64,000 nucleotides of DNA from Taenia hydatigena (lineage: Eukaryota; Platyhelminthes; Cestoda; Cyclophyllidea; Taeniidae). The stretch is taken from contig JADWOT020000001.1 of the NCBI GenBank assembly GCA_036345935.2, forward strand, positions 21,509,187-21,573,186, written 5' to 3'. This document shows positions 11,165 to 23,130 of this stretch, piece after piece (positions within the stretch are counted from its first letter, which is position 1; every line of letters begins with the position of its first letter). A model generated the notes under the pieces. That model was not told where the DNA came from. It saw only the letters and a program-made list of their open reading frames with translations, and did not search any database. A program made the translations under genes and the position numbers.

Positions 11165-11533
11165 TAACTACGAAGTGCTGCAAGAAATCTGCCTTCTAGA
11201 GATCCGACATGCATCAAGTTGCAAGGCGAATTATGCGTTCTTTTGTAGAGGCAAGAGGGCTTAGCTCGTATAAACCTTCCATGTTCTATAAAGTGTTCAA
11301 CTCGTCGATAACACCGCATGTAGAGCAGATCACCTTGTTATATTCGCAATTGTGTTCTGTAGCACCCTCAGAGTCACCTAAATCCCCAACGCGAAACTTA
11401 ATGGCCACAAAATCTCACAGCAAACGCTCACGTAAAGGGCATCCCCAGCCTACAACCCTAAATACGATGCAATTAGTGGACTTCAACGAACCGACAGAGA
11501 TCCAGATGAGGCAAGCGAAACTGCACACTTAAA
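11165..11533 (+). repeat. Dispersed repeat, copy 1 (about 370 bp)
   Basis: Matches 24568-24936 in the same orientation with few differences by eye. Matching begins at AACACTAACTAC and ends at CACACTTAAACA in both copies, and the flanks are unrelated, which is how a mobile or copied element looks. It holds an open frame (11209-11532, 107 codons) whose last 80 residues are kept in the other copy. No tail, RNA polymerase III boxes or LTR ends were recognised. Confidence 0.85.
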
Positions 11534-12100
11534 CATTAGTATGCACAAAAATAGTTCGTAATCGCAGTTAAGCTGGTAAAACTAATTTCTTTTTGTGAAG
11601 ATGTGGGCCATCGTTCTTAAAGATTTATTTGACGCTGCGTGATTTGTAAATAGTTAAATATTTCGAGTGCTTTTTCTGCGCTGACTGAAACGCCTCATTT
11701 TCGTCCACCTTTGTTGAAATATTCTAAAGCATAATCTAATGCTTGATGCATTCTTTGAGCTTTCACAAATGCTCGAAGCCAAAGTGTAGCCTTTGGAGTG
11801 TAGCAGGAATACTGATTTTGTAGTACTTTGTTTGCTTGTACTAGCGTTTTTGGTCAGGGTCACAGGGGTGGCCATTTGGCCGTAGCTGCGTAGGCTGGCC
11901 TCCGGGCCATGCCAGCAGCTTATTTCCCTCTGTCGTTGAATATATATATTCTACTCTAGTATTCTGCCTTTTCTTTGCCATTGAGGGAGCCTCGGAACGC
12001 TAGTGTTTTCGCGCATCTACACAACTTTCTTTACTGATATTATACCATGCCACTACACTGACACCTGATTTGTTTCCCTTTGAAATCACCCATCACAATT
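11534..12100. other. No gene seen
   Basis: AT-leaning sequence with one short minus-strand frame (11654-11875) and no recognised content. Confidence 0.45.
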
Positions 12101-12104
12101 CATT

Positions 12105-12450
12105 CCATCCACTTTGATGGCAATAGCATTTGGGGTGACATGACTAGTTTGATTTCTTTTTGGGTAGAGGTAACCGCAGTTAAAATGACGATATATAACC
12201 ACAAATGTTAAGGCACTCGTCGTGGAATGTCCTTCACTCTCAGCGTTCAATCTTCATTCCTTTAAGTGCAAGACTGTCACAAGTAGAGCGCCATGATCGT
12301 TTTGATTTGCCCTAACTCAACGACTTGATTTCATTCGCACTACAATTTTAAAATATCTTACTCATTCTATTTAAGTAAACAAACAAGTTAAGTTATCCAC
12401 AACTCACACCATCGGTTGGAAGGAAAGTTTAACCTAATACATTCGAGTCA
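12105..12450. repeat. Segmental repeat, copy 1
   Basis: Matches 28765-29170 in the same orientation through a series of diverged blocks (for example TCAGCGTTCAA, AAGTAGAG, and the CTCATTCTATTTAAGTA block near 12361). It is an old duplication with indels. No coding frame is kept in both copies. Confidence 0.6.
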
Positions 12451-12465
12451 CTCTGTGTTCGCTTT

Positions 12466-12625
12466 ACCATGCACACATGGCACTTATCAAAGTGAGCCAA
12501 GTTATGAGTGCCGTTTGCACCAAATCATGTACCGGACGAAACGAGTGAGTTACAGGCCAAGATGGGAGTCATGGAGTGGCCTTCATCATAGCCAAGCGAA
12601 TTATCCCCATTTCCAAGTATAGACT
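12466..12625. repeat. Dispersed repeat related to 14235-14355
   Basis: Shared blocks around GAGTGAGTTAC/GAGTGAGTTGC, GATGGGAGTCA and CCAAGTATAGAC in the same order show an old duplication. The surrounding 12630-14090 holds only short frames (12805-13047, 13336-13573, 13692-13934, all plus) with no known domain. Confidence 0.55.
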
Positions 12626-14136
12626 TGCGGTGATAAGGCAAGCGGCACCAGTGGACAAACCAATCAAGCAGTGGAGAAACTCTAGAAAAGTGCCTATCCA
12701 AATTCTAGCAAGACATGCACAAAGCGGTTGCGCTTACATTGCTACTTGATGCAAGAAATGAAATAATCAGAGTGCGCGAATGAACGACTTTATGGGTCTC
12801 ATTAATGCGTGCAGCATTTGAAACTGATGGAGTACAAATGTGGCCACATAAATTGGCCTTTGGTTTGGAGGATCTCATGCTCCACTGTGATTGTCATCAT
12901 ACCCATTTATTAGTAATAATCTGTTGTTCCCTTGACAACGTAGAAAATATCACATCAGTGACGCTTGACATTAAAAGTCCCAAGTGTAAAACGAGTCACA
13001 CGAACCAAAGCATTTTCAGCTGTCGGCATTGGCTTGACTACCAATAACCAAAGAGCCTCCAAGTCAGCTTTCATTGATTAAGCAGAGGTAAAGAGGAGCC
13101 TTCTATTTAACTAGGACGGATAGCTCTATACTCAAAAATAAGAAGTTCCGAGGCAATGAATTCACACAGCGTGTTCACGAGTAGAATGCATTTATCATCA
13201 TCCAGTGTGAACTGGCGTAGGCAGCACTTTCAGTGTGTGCAAGCGTATTCTCTCAAGCGACAGTGCGATTAGACACCCAAGTGACAGGCACCTTCATGAC
13301 TTATCCGCTTGCATTGATTTGAGCTCTACAAATAGTTGATGGAGCGTTTGAGGTGTGCTTTTATCTCGTGGCATTTGGCAGCCAATCATCGCACCCTCCA
13401 CCTCACTTCATTCATCATTCTGTATTCTACGGAGGCGACACAAATCAGGTCTTCTTCACGATGCACACAAGCCGAGAGCGCATCAGTTGAGGCAATCGGT
13501 GGGCTGGAACCAGACACAAATATGGGTAGGATTTTCGTATAATGTAGTTGAAATTTGCCAAAAACTTGCCTAAAATAAGAAGATAAAATGTGTTATCAAA
13601 ACACTAATGATATGAAACCCGAAATTTGTCCGAGGGATGCATTCCAACTTACCTAATGCTTCCATACGATCAAGCCTCGCCCCGGTGACCATTGAATGCG
13701 AGTGCACTGGAATCTGCGCCGAGACGTGATGAGCACAGACTCGTGCCAATCAACTCCATGTGCCAAAATGACTGCATGACATCAGAATGGCAAACTACTC
13801 AAGGTGGATTCCCCAAAGGCATCGTGCACCTCCGTAGCGACGACAAGAGAGGATTCATGTGGCATTGCTTGATGCATTCTGTGAGCTCTCGAGAATGCTC
13901 GAAGCCAAAGTATGTTCTCCCAAGAAGGCATTAATCCAGCACTGTTGCATCTTGAGTGGATTATAGGCTTCAACATGATAATACCGCAGATGTGTGTGCG
14001 TGTGTGTGTCCACGTGAGTTTGTGTGACTTCAAAGTGAGACTACCTACTAAACTACACCGCTGAAATGAAAATGCGTTTCATGCGATTGGAGCAGCTAAA
14101 CCGTGGAGTGAATAACACACAACACACATAAATGCG

Positions 14137-14228
14137 TCCGACAGCCAAATGCCACGAGCGCTGCCTGCATCCCACTGCAATCACATACAGCTTTCTCAAT
14201 CAGGATGGATAAAGTACAGGAGAATGGA
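14137..14228. repeat. Direct repeat partner of 14490-14590
   Basis: The block GCCAAATGCCACGAGCGCTG onward recurs about 365 bp later as a GCCACTTGCCATGAGCGCTG block, continuing through a shared CAGGATGGAT motif. This is a small local duplication. Confidence 0.7.
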
Positions 14229-14599
14229 TGCATGGATGGTGCCATGTGAGTGAGGCGTTTAAATGCTGTTTGCGGCAAACCATGAATGGGACAAAATGAG
14301 TGAGTTGCAGATCATGATGGGAGTCAATTGTCCCCATTGCCAAGTATAGACACCCACACACCTCCGCATCTCGCACTGCCATGAAGCGAATGACCCATAA
14401 ACAACGTAAAGAATAGAACAACCGCTTAGCTCCTGGGATGAAGGGAATAGGAATGAATTTACACTTTGATTAGTAGACATTGAAGTAGCACAGGTGCATT
14501 CAGCAGCCACTTGCCATGAGCGCTGTCCGCATCTCAATGCAATCAGGTGCAGCTATTTCATGCAGGATGGATGAATGCTTCCACACACGTGAATCGTTT

Positions 14600-16070
14600 G
14601 GAGAAAGATTCACGCCCCCTACTTTATCTACTGTGCTCTTCTGCATCATCGCCATTCGACCATCATTTGTGACGTCTCTGGTTAATTGGGACTCATTTTT
14701 TGCTGATGGGATTCGCTTTGAAGCTGTGATTACAAATGGGATCAGTGAACTCCAATATGCTCCACTCGTATCATCGCAGGCGATTTTGCCAGTGAACTTG
14801 ATCTTATCGTCGGCCAGCAGCTACGCTTCCACCCCACATCCACTTCTGCTTACTTTTCAGTCTTGGCTGATGAATGTCTCATTCCCAACAACTACGGTGG
14901 ACACAACCTTTCTTCCCTTCTCTCTACGCTCATAAACTGCACCGTGGCGACCGTATTCCTTTGACCAAAATGAGTCTTTGACTTGTGGCGTTAAAAGGCA
15001 AGCCTATTCGAAGATCTGAATTTTGCAATTCACGTCTATCCTAGGCAATCCTTGACAAGTACTCAGTGATTTTGCTACCCAAAGCCTTGTCAATGATTGC
15101 AGTCCTTAAGGTTATCACTGAATCGGATGATTGGCGACTGCCTTTCTTCTTCGCCTCCCCAGCTTCGTAAAGAGGTCAACAAGGAGACATAGGAAAGGCT
15201 GGGAATTTCACTTGCAGCATTTGGCGGCAATCCTGCATTAATAATAATCCTTATTCTATCTGCTCATCACATTCCCCACCATCTGCGCCCTCATTGACGC
15301 ATTGAGACTGACAAGTCTAGCATTCGGCCAGTTGGTATCCCCCACTTCATGCACCAAAGTTCACACACACACACACACACCTCCGGCATTCTTCAACATC
15401 ATTCCGCCGATGCCGACCGAATGATCAATGGAGAGACAATTGTAGTGTTTCATCGTTCACAATTTGTCAAAAGTGCAACAAGTACTGTGAAAGAAAAAAA
15501 CAAGCGAAATTCGAGGATAAAATAGGAATCTGCTGGTTGAATGGAATCCTCAAGGAGTGGATGCATCTACCGCAGATTCATTGCAATTCCTTATCCTCGT
15601 GGTCTGCACAGACTGCTCAGTAGACCGGTCTCGCCTGAAAATGCAAAATGGAACCAATGATGGGAGAATGATGGCATGCGGCATCATCAAGAGACGTGGC
15701 TCCTGCAGATCGCTGCAGAAGTGCCCAGTTAGGCCAACCGCTAAACTGCATCAGCAATGACGCCTCACAAGGAGACTGCAGCCAGTACACGTGAGGCATC
15801 ATTTCAATGCATCAACCGAAACGGTGCATTGTCTTGCATCACCTCCTTCCTCTTCCTTGCACAACAATGCAGCACATTGCATTGCACCCATAGAGCTGCG
15901 AAAGCAACACCACTTCCACTGCTACAGGCAGGCACTGGTCTTGTATTACTGCATCCCATCCCCTCAATAACGCCAATTCTGTACTTCCTTCCCTTCTTCC
16001 TTCCTTCCTTCATTCATTCCTTCCTTCCTTCCTCCCACTTTAAGTGGCGAGTCAGACCACCCACTTCCGC
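14600..16070. other. No recognised gene; simple repeats
   Basis: Contains plus frames 14516-14935 (139 codons) and 15757-16212 (151 codons) without recognised domains. The second is largely built on a TTCC repeat, so its peptide is low-complexity. A CA run lies at 15362-15380 and a TTCC/TTCA run at 15982-16034. Confidence 0.45.
15982..16034. repeat. TTCC microsatellite
   Basis: Imperfect TTCC units with TTCATTCA interruptions. Confidence 0.85.
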
Positions 16071-16075
16071 CTCAA

Positions 16076-16170
16076 CTAGCCACTCACCATGGCGCACAGC
16101 CATGCAGGCCATTTCCACGGCGACAATGTCAATTCTTTCATTAGGCGCACAACACAGACCACACATCCTA
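16076..16170 (-). pseudogene. Possible remnant of the exon seen at 21.9 kb
   Basis: On the minus strand the bases resemble 21840-21960 around a GTGGAAATGG core, with an Asp-Ile-Val..Val-Glu-Met-Ala-Cys reading. The other members of this family (21.9, 41.05 and 49.2 kb) each lie within about 1-2 kb of a MARCH-related copy. Similarity here is weak and could be chance. Confidence 0.25.
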
Positions 16171-16212
16171 CGACTTCCAACTGCATTCGGTTACCAGGCT
16201 GAAAATGAATGA

Positions 16213-16240
16213 CTGGATGGATGGATGGATGGATGGATGG
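16213..16240. repeat. ATGG tetranucleotide microsatellite
   Basis: Seven ATGG-type units in a row. Confidence 0.9.
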
Positions 16241-16849
16241 GGAGCAGAACTTGTAAGGCGCGAGAAGCATTGCTTATCAGGTTTGGTTGGATGGACGAAT
16301 GTGGGCAGAACGGAGCAACTTCGTTTATTCGCATGTCTGCCTAATATCGCGCATCATTGACTTCATCATTGCATGCAGTAATGTGACCTGACAAACACTC
16401 ACAGGATCGGCAAATTCAGTTTCACAAAGCATTTGCTCATCGTAGAACTTGACCCCTTCACCACACGAAGCGCGATGTCCTGCTGAATACTGCATAGCTC
16501 TTGTCACAGCAAAGGAGGAAATATAAGGCAACTCTTTCCACCGTTGCTTCATAGTGCATGAGAAAGCACCAAAGGGTAAGAGTCGGGAGCAATTGCAAAA
16601 GGAACCTCTTGGCAAAGAGAGGTGAAATCATCCCTCCATTCTGTAGTGGCATCACACGTCAATGTGAGACACGACCTCAATTACTTTTGAGAGCGTGAAT
16701 TGTATAGTTGACTCAACTTTTATTTATGACTCGAGCTCTTCCACTCATTTATTCGTCTCTTCCCCTTACAATCGCTCTGTATTCATTTTCTGCAATCCGT
16801 TCTTGTTGTTACATAACTTACTTCACAAAACTCTTGCTTCGCTTGGTAA

Positions 16850-17150
16850 TACAAAAAAGAATTGTCACGTGATGCATCTTTTTAAAGAATTAAAGTCAAC
16901 AGAATTTCACGATTCTAAATATTGTCAATGTTTAGACAAATTACATGAAGGTAGGAAGCGGCTACTGCAAAGGAAATCGCAGCTGAACAAGTCCAAACAC
17001 CATGAAATTCACAGAACAAGCCTAACTCAGTGCTCCACTGAAAACAGATGTGCTACAGGCAGATAATTTGCAAGGTATAGCAAGGTTTTAGGATCTGAGC
17101 ATTTATCGCAAAACATGCAGGTTTGACATTGTCATCCAATGCATCAAAAG
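16850..17150 (+). repeat. Dispersed direct repeat family R, copy 1
   Basis: Shares ordered blocks with 17300-17560 and 19595-19850: AAATATTGTCAATG, an AGTTGAACAAGTC-type block, and a TTTATCGCAAAA/TTTATCACAAAA block. All three copies have the same orientation. Copies 1 and 2 keep a related reading frame (..QLNKSK..), but stops follow soon after. The family is unrecognised. Confidence 0.7.
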
Positions 17151-17299
17151 CATGTCAACGGTTGCTAAGTTTCGAGGAGTCCGAATGCGTAAACAATCAT
17201 TTTCACAAAATTTACCCCGTTATTCCGCATCCTCACGTCAGTCCTCATGGCGTTTTCCAAATCCTCCAGGTTCTTTAAGATAGTTGTCTTCTAAATGAA

Positions 17300-17560
17300 C
17301 AATGGCAAAGATCGGCAGAGATAAAAAGTGTAGCGCGACAAGCATAATGGAAGTGAGAGGAAGCTGCCACAGAAAGAAATTACAGTTGAACAAGTCTAAG
17401 TGCCCTGAGATTTGCAGGCAATGCCTTCTTCAATGTTGCAGTAAAAACAAACGCGTGGCGAGCAAAATCTGCAAGCTATGGCCAGTTTAGATTTAAGTAT
17501 TTATCACAAAACGCGCCAGTTTGCCATTGGCATGTGGTGAAACGAAAACGTGTCGGTGAC
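17300..17560 (+). repeat. Dispersed direct repeat family R, copy 2
   Basis: Second copy, about 0.45 kb after the first. The short plus frame 17302-17490 falls within it and aligns with the frame of copy 1 around QLNKSK. Confidence 0.7.
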
Positions 17561-19590
17561 TATTAACTTTTAAAGGACTTGCATGCATGAATAGTTGCTT
17601 TAAAAATTTTACTTTACCAGTCACAATGTTAGCACTCCTGAGGGTGTCTTCCAGATTACCCAAATTTTCCTACTTCTGCCACATGTAAATCGCTTCCCAT
17701 TACGCAGGTGACATCTTTCAACACTCCGATACTGCCAACTACTCCGACGTCGCAATACAAGTGCATGACGGAGAAGTTCGACTCCTTCATCTCTCCTAAT
17801 TCGCAGCACTAACTGAGTGAGGGTCTTAAGGAAATGCATTTGTAAACTCCTATCAAAACTGCGCGAACACTTCGCCGACTCGCATGGAATAATCGAAAAC
17901 ATTCAATGTACATACGCACTGCCATTCAACAGTGAGGTGTGACAGCCATGTGAGCCGTGTCTTCAATCAACTCGTCTTCACTCTCTCACTTCCACTGCTA
18001 CTCCGATTGATGAAGGAAAGACTTTTCTCCAACCGAACGCACTCTGATTGGCCTACACATACGGTGAGCCCAAGACACATAGGAATTCGCTATCTTTACC
18101 TGCGTACAATGGTCTCACTTACAGCTTACACACTCTGCTATGACACTTTTGCTTTCAGCTTTCGGTAAATGCGATGACCCACTCACCTTTTACTTTGTAC
18201 CAAATAACACTCAGTTACCTGTAGGCGGGTTAATGCCTGAGTAGCTTTTTCTCATTTCGCCTTTTCCCAAGTTAAATTCCTGATTCGCTTCCACGTTGGA
18301 GATTTGTTGCATGATTATCTAATTAGCTTCCCTTTTTTGCATTTCGCCTATTGTTAAACTTTTATCATAAATATTATCTAATCATTCTGCACATTAGTGA
18401 TACAGATGATTAACACACCAAATTCTTTAATTTAGAAGAAAATAGGAATACAACGGTGTTCTGAATTGTTACACCCTAATATTTGCTGGCATAACCGACC
18501 GCTTTGCATCTGCACAAATTTGCACGTCGTACAACCTAATCCATCCATCGCACTGAGCCGCAGGTGGCGCCTAATACTGCCAAGCTCTTCTCACTGCAAC
18601 CCGAAGGTCCTAAGCTGACAGCTGCCACCAACCCACTCACTATTACAGGCAAGTCGTCTAAAGCAACTGCACACGGCATCTTCTCTCCAAATGCCCTAAC
18701 TTCCACCACTTTGTGCAAAGCGAATTACCTCAAGCTATGTGTGATGTAACTCCTTTTAGCAGTTGCACCACACACTTACGCATGGCATGCCTAAATTCAC
18801 TCGCGAAATTGTCAATTGTCAAGTTGAATTGGCATTGTGAAGGGTTTTTTGCCGCAGTAAACCTAGGCCTTTTCTTATCTCTTCTACATCCTTATCGACC
18901 TACACACATGTGCAGTTCGATTGCTGCATGCATTCACCTCTAACCAATGTGCAAAACTTTCTTCTCCACCCTTATACTCTCATCCACGGCTTACTTAACA
19001 TCGTGTCACAACACCGAGGGTCATCGAAGTGTCCCTATCTCTGGCGAAGGTGAAGGTATTTGCCGACAAAGTAATATATGCTCCATACGCAGACACTACA
19101 CGGTACATTTTAGCCTTCTCCTGTCTGAATGCTTCATGCATGCTACCTGGAGTAATTTTCCCTCAGGTACTCCATGCTCTGGTGCCACCTAGTTTCGCCT
19201 CACTCGCCTTAACTCTCTTCCTTCTCCTTAACTTCTGTGCTGCTGTTAAGTGGCACAAAGGCAAGCGACTACGCTAAGCTGCCTGCGCATCACAAGTAAT
19301 CGACAACACTGTAGCCTCGGTGAAGTGCTGTCCAGACTGCACATTCTCACATCCTACTTGCTTAAACAAAACTGCCCAATAAAGGACACCTCATGTTAAT
19401 CATGCAGTGACTTTGAACAAACTTCTGATCTCTGATCTGAGCTCTCTAAGTCATTTCGTGGTCTCTTTCCTCTTCTTCTTGCTACCGCCTAATTCACTGT
19501 ATACAATTCGGGCTTCCTTTGGCAATACAACAAAAAGCTTACGAAAGAGATCGAGCAAACGTAAAATCGTCCTCGGATAATACGCCTTTT
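17561..19590. other. No confirmed gene
   Basis: Short frames only. The best is the hydrophobic plus frame at 19029-19277, listed separately. Frame 18564-18749 (plus) has a coding look (Pro/Thr/Ala-rich) but no known domain. Confidence 0.4.
19029..19277 (+). CDS. Unassigned hydrophobic open frame, possible membrane exon
   Basis: The frame is open from about 18990 and reads through two hydrophobic segments, the second near residues 58-74 (ASLALTLFLLLNFCAAV), ending in a basic tail and a stop. It could be the last exon of a transporter-like membrane protein. No ATG or splice acceptor is proven; the listed start codon is GTG. Confidence 0.25.
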   Translation: MSLSLAKVKVFADKVIYAPYADTTRYILAFSCLNASCMLPGVIFPQVLHALVPPSFASLALTLFLLLNFCAAVKWHKGKRLR

Positions 19591-19594
19591 CGAA

Positions 19595-19850
19595 AGAATT
19601 AAAGGCCACAGCTACCATAAAATTTGGCTTCGATGCAGCATTTCACTATTTTAAATATTGTCAATGATTGGACAAACCTGATGGAAGTGAGAAGGACCTG
19701 CCACAAAAGAAATTTCAGGGTATACCTGATTCTTCGCATCCGTGGGACAATTAATGCAAGCATAATACCTGTGACTTATAGCTGGGTTTTGGTTCATATA
19801 CTTATCGCAAAATGCTTAGTTCTAGCAGTCCCATTTAATGAAAAAAAAAG
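19595..19850 (+). repeat. Dispersed direct repeat family R, copy 3
   Basis: Third copy of the family seen at 16850 and 17300, starting at an AAAGAATTAAAG block and including AAATATTGTCAATGATTGGA. Confidence 0.65.
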
Positions 19851-20368
19851 CATAGAGTCCATAACCTTGTTTCATAGAATTTGCATGCACAATTAATCAG
19901 CGAAACAAGTTTACCTGGCTATTTTCACCCGCGGCATAGTTAAGAACTAGGTTTAACAAACCATTGGGATTCGATGAAAGGATTATTTTCTTATTCGGAT
20001 CCATTTTTTACGATGCCTGCCCGTACCTAAAACCCACTCAAAATTGCTAACAGCTGCGCCAAATCTGTGATTACGAATGGTAGACGCGAACTCGGATGCA
20101 CCAACATTCACACCAATCACTTCAGTCAAACAAACCTGCAGTCATGTCTGACAACTTCGTTTCGTAATGGAACCTAATACAGTCCCTAGCGATATGCTCC
20201 AAATTAAGTTTGATCAATACATACCGTGAACGATCTTTGGGTAGTGCGATGGAAGTTCAAGATGTAAAAATATTTTTTGAATTTATGGATCTCTGTACCC
20301 ACGGCAACATAAGATGTTGTCGGCGTCAGGCTATTGGACAATTCGTGGATGCGGGAGTGGATGGCTTG

Positions 20369-20584
20369 TCACGGAGAGTACCGCGGAATATTAGCAGTAG
20401 GGAGTCCCCTCCCCCCCCCTTCCCCTTCCCCTTCCCCAGCTACATCAACATTTTCACGCTTAGGAGGTTTAGGCACAACAACACCCATTACTATGCCACC
20501 TTCACCTATGGTGACATTGACAAGAAAGACAAAATGACGTTGTTTGGGTAATGGTGACATATTGTGAAGTAGTTCCTCCATCAA
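20369..20584 (-). CDS. Unassigned open frame over a polypyrimidine tract
   Basis: A 71-codon minus frame with a Gly-Glu repeat encoded by the C/T-rich tract at 20406-20440. The part before it (VNVTIGEGGIVMGVVVPKPP) looks coding, but no family is recognised. A plus-strand frame overlaps it. Low confidence either way. Confidence 0.2.
   Translation of the reverse strand: MMEELLHNMSPLPKQRHFVFLVNVTIGEGGIVMGVVVPKPPKRENVDVAGEGEGEGGGRGLPTANIPRYSP
20406..20440. repeat. CCCTT-type polypyrimidine tract
   Basis: A run of C with TTCCCC units on the plus strand. Confidence 0.85.
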
Positions 20585-21809
20585 CGCACGCTAAAACGTA
20601 TGATCCTCGAAGTTGCAGAGGAAGCATTAACTTCCGGCTGAGGCATTGAAAAGCAAAATGCTATCTTCAATCTTTCTCGCCTACTTCAGTCGTCTGTCAT
20701 GAAGTCAAAGTCAATGACATGAGGTTCATGACAGTCTCGATAATTTAGAAAACTTGTTTGCACCCAGTGTTGCAATCTCAGACGGGCAGAAGGTCCCCAG
20801 CTGTCCAACATCTTACGCCTTAATCCACACAAAGGTCCGTCAAAGCATTTCTTCTTCGAAGAACTTCCACCATCTATCCATCCTGAGTAGACCAAATCAG
20901 TCGTCACTACATCGCATCCCCATGCGACGAAAGGCTATTCCACGAATGCACTACTGTGTGGGCAAAGGTCACAGAGAAACGGTCGCAAGCAATGCAGCAT
21001 GTCAAAACTAGGCCAAATTAAGTCAACCCCATGAGAGCGCCGTGTGTCCATTCCTTAGCGAGCCACAAGTGCGACCCTTCCAGCTGTCGTAACGTCCATG
21101 CGACAACACTTAAACACGCCAGAAGTAAAGACCAACTTAGACCCCTGTTTCTTACATGGTTCAGCTTTGATTTTGCGGATTCAACCCCCTCCCACCTCCC
21201 CGTCCCCGAGACACACCTTTGATAACAACTAAACCACTCCTGTAGGAAAGAGTTCAAACCCCCTTCTTAAAATTCCACAAAACTCACAAGGTCACCAGGA
21301 CTGTCCTCACACTGATGTGTGGATCACAAGCCCAATGACGCACAATCCCACGACCCCATCCCATCCACTGCCCACTTCCCACGTGTTCCACCAATCTGAT
21401 TGCACAAAAATCCATGGCGAGGCGAGTGAAGTACACAATAATGCCCACCGCTTGCATTGCTTAATCTTTTCGCACCATCATGGAAGACTGCTGATCAGGG
21501 GAACACAATTATGCCACAAACACCTCCCTCATGATGCTTGCACGTGCGCCCAAATTCTATGGCACAAGCATTTTGGAACCACGCACAGAAAAGAACCACT
21601 ACAAGTAACTCACAACTTCACTGAGCCTCCAATTATTCCGTTAATCCAGCAACCAAGACCATGCATCAACGTTCACCAGCCTCTTCCTCTCCCTCACATC
21701 GCATCACTCGCTACCCATCGAGTTGAGACAGCATTACCAACTCTGCTGGCCCTAAAGTGACACTTCCGTTCAATCGCCCTCGATTGTACATCACTCTGAC
21801 ATTTCCATT

Positions 21810-22028
21810 TCACGTAGCAATTTCATTCGTCCGTCGACTATAGCACTCAGTCGTGCAGACCATTTCCACGTCGTAGTCATCAACACTCCATACAGTGCAC
21901 AACGCACTTCCCGCCAGCGCTGATTGCACTCCCTTGCATGCCAACACGCAGCAAGAAATGCACTCACCATTAGGCATGGCATAGGTAGACGGATACTGGT
22001 TGAAAGTAAAGGTAAAGAAATGCTGCAC
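21810..22028 (-). pseudogene. Remnant exon associated with MARCH copies
   Basis: Its minus-strand sequence is related to 41030-41110 (plus) and 49220-49320 (minus) around TGGTCTGCACGACTGAGTGC-type blocks. It lies about 0.7 kb downstream of the MARCH exon copy at 22.8-23.1 kb. In one frame it reads QRWREVRCA... and ...DGRMKLLRE, faintly like the tail of the intact MARCH last exon (CWRRLNCV...DERIAMLRRE). I infer it may be a decayed last exon, but the match to the intact gene is weak. Confidence 0.35.
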
Positions 22029-22731
22029 AGATGAAAAGTGCTGAACCCATAGACCGAGCCATCGGATACTCTGTAGGAAGGAAGCCCCCTCAAACCCTGC
22101 AGCTCCCTAGCCTTGCATATTGGTATGGAATCAGAGGATCAGAACTTATTTACAACATATCTCATAATCATGCCTTTGCAATTGCCAAGTTCTCAAGTCT
22201 GCGCACGCTCAGAAAGAGAAAAAGATGACTTGGATCACAGAAGGGTAACATGCAGCATTGGTACTGTCATGAGAGAGCAAACAAAGTAGACCGGAAATGA
22301 TCGGCACCAATAGGCATCCTTTAGAAAACGTCGCATCCTCATCCTCTCTTTCCTCCCACTCTTACGTCATCGAAGCGATGGTGCCCCACTCACAAACTAT
22401 GCAACAATTTCGAAATAAGAAAATGGCAAGAATGCACCACCACCTAAACGAATAATTTGTAACAATCAACTCACCTTTGGTGAAACAATTGGAAGATGCG
22501 AAACGGAATAGCAGGATCAATTGAAAGACAAGTCAAGCATTGATGGATAAAGAATGAGTAACCAGAAATGGATGCATTGAAGAAAAACACACAAATGGAA
22601 GGACGGATGAAATGAAGCACCGATGACTTCCCACAACAATAGTGAGCGAATAAATACATTCCAAATCGACGCGACCAGCCACAACGGACATTGGACGCAC
22701 CGTTCTGCGTGCACTTTCTTCCGATGCATAG

Positions 22732-23130
22732 TTATTCCAATGGGGCCGATGTTCCTCCTCCCTTTTCACAGCCTCGCATCTCACACTTCCCACACTGGTC
22801 CATTTCAATCCAACGTCCAATACACTTCCCACGGGCATAGTTTATACTTCCGCAGGACCGATGGAACGCAATTACTTGTCCACAGGAATCCACATCCACA
22901 TCAGTCGAAGATTCACACCGGCATCGTCGCACATCCCACAAAGGCAGCAACCATAATCCCTGAGCATTCCCAATCCAATGAGGCGGTAGGTAGGGAGACA
23001 CAAATATGGTAAGTGCAGGACGGAGGCATTTTCCACGCCACATCACCTGCAGCGAAACGTCGAATGAATGAGGGAATGAAGGAAGGTGGTGAATCGACCT
23101 CCTCTCGTCCCCTTCTCTCCGCGTCATCAC
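22732..23130 (-). pseudogene. Degenerate MARCH RING-CH exon copy a, frame still open
   Basis: Related along its length to exon 2 of the intact MARCH gene (44234-44704). The best part reads CGQVIAF..., then KCIGRWIEMDQCGKCEMRGC, matching CGRLIAP... and RCIQRWIEV...CELC. The histidine ligand of the RING-CH (H in YVHERC) has become arginine (YARGKC), and the C-x-C pair is disrupted, so zinc binding as in MARCH is not expected. The acidic run is also eroded. The frame is nevertheless open for 132 codons. Upstream and downstream exons were not found intact. Most likely a pseudogene. Confidence 0.65.

Noticed and set aside
15757..16212. 151-codon plus-strand frame
   Set aside because: Much of it is translation of a TTCC microsatellite.
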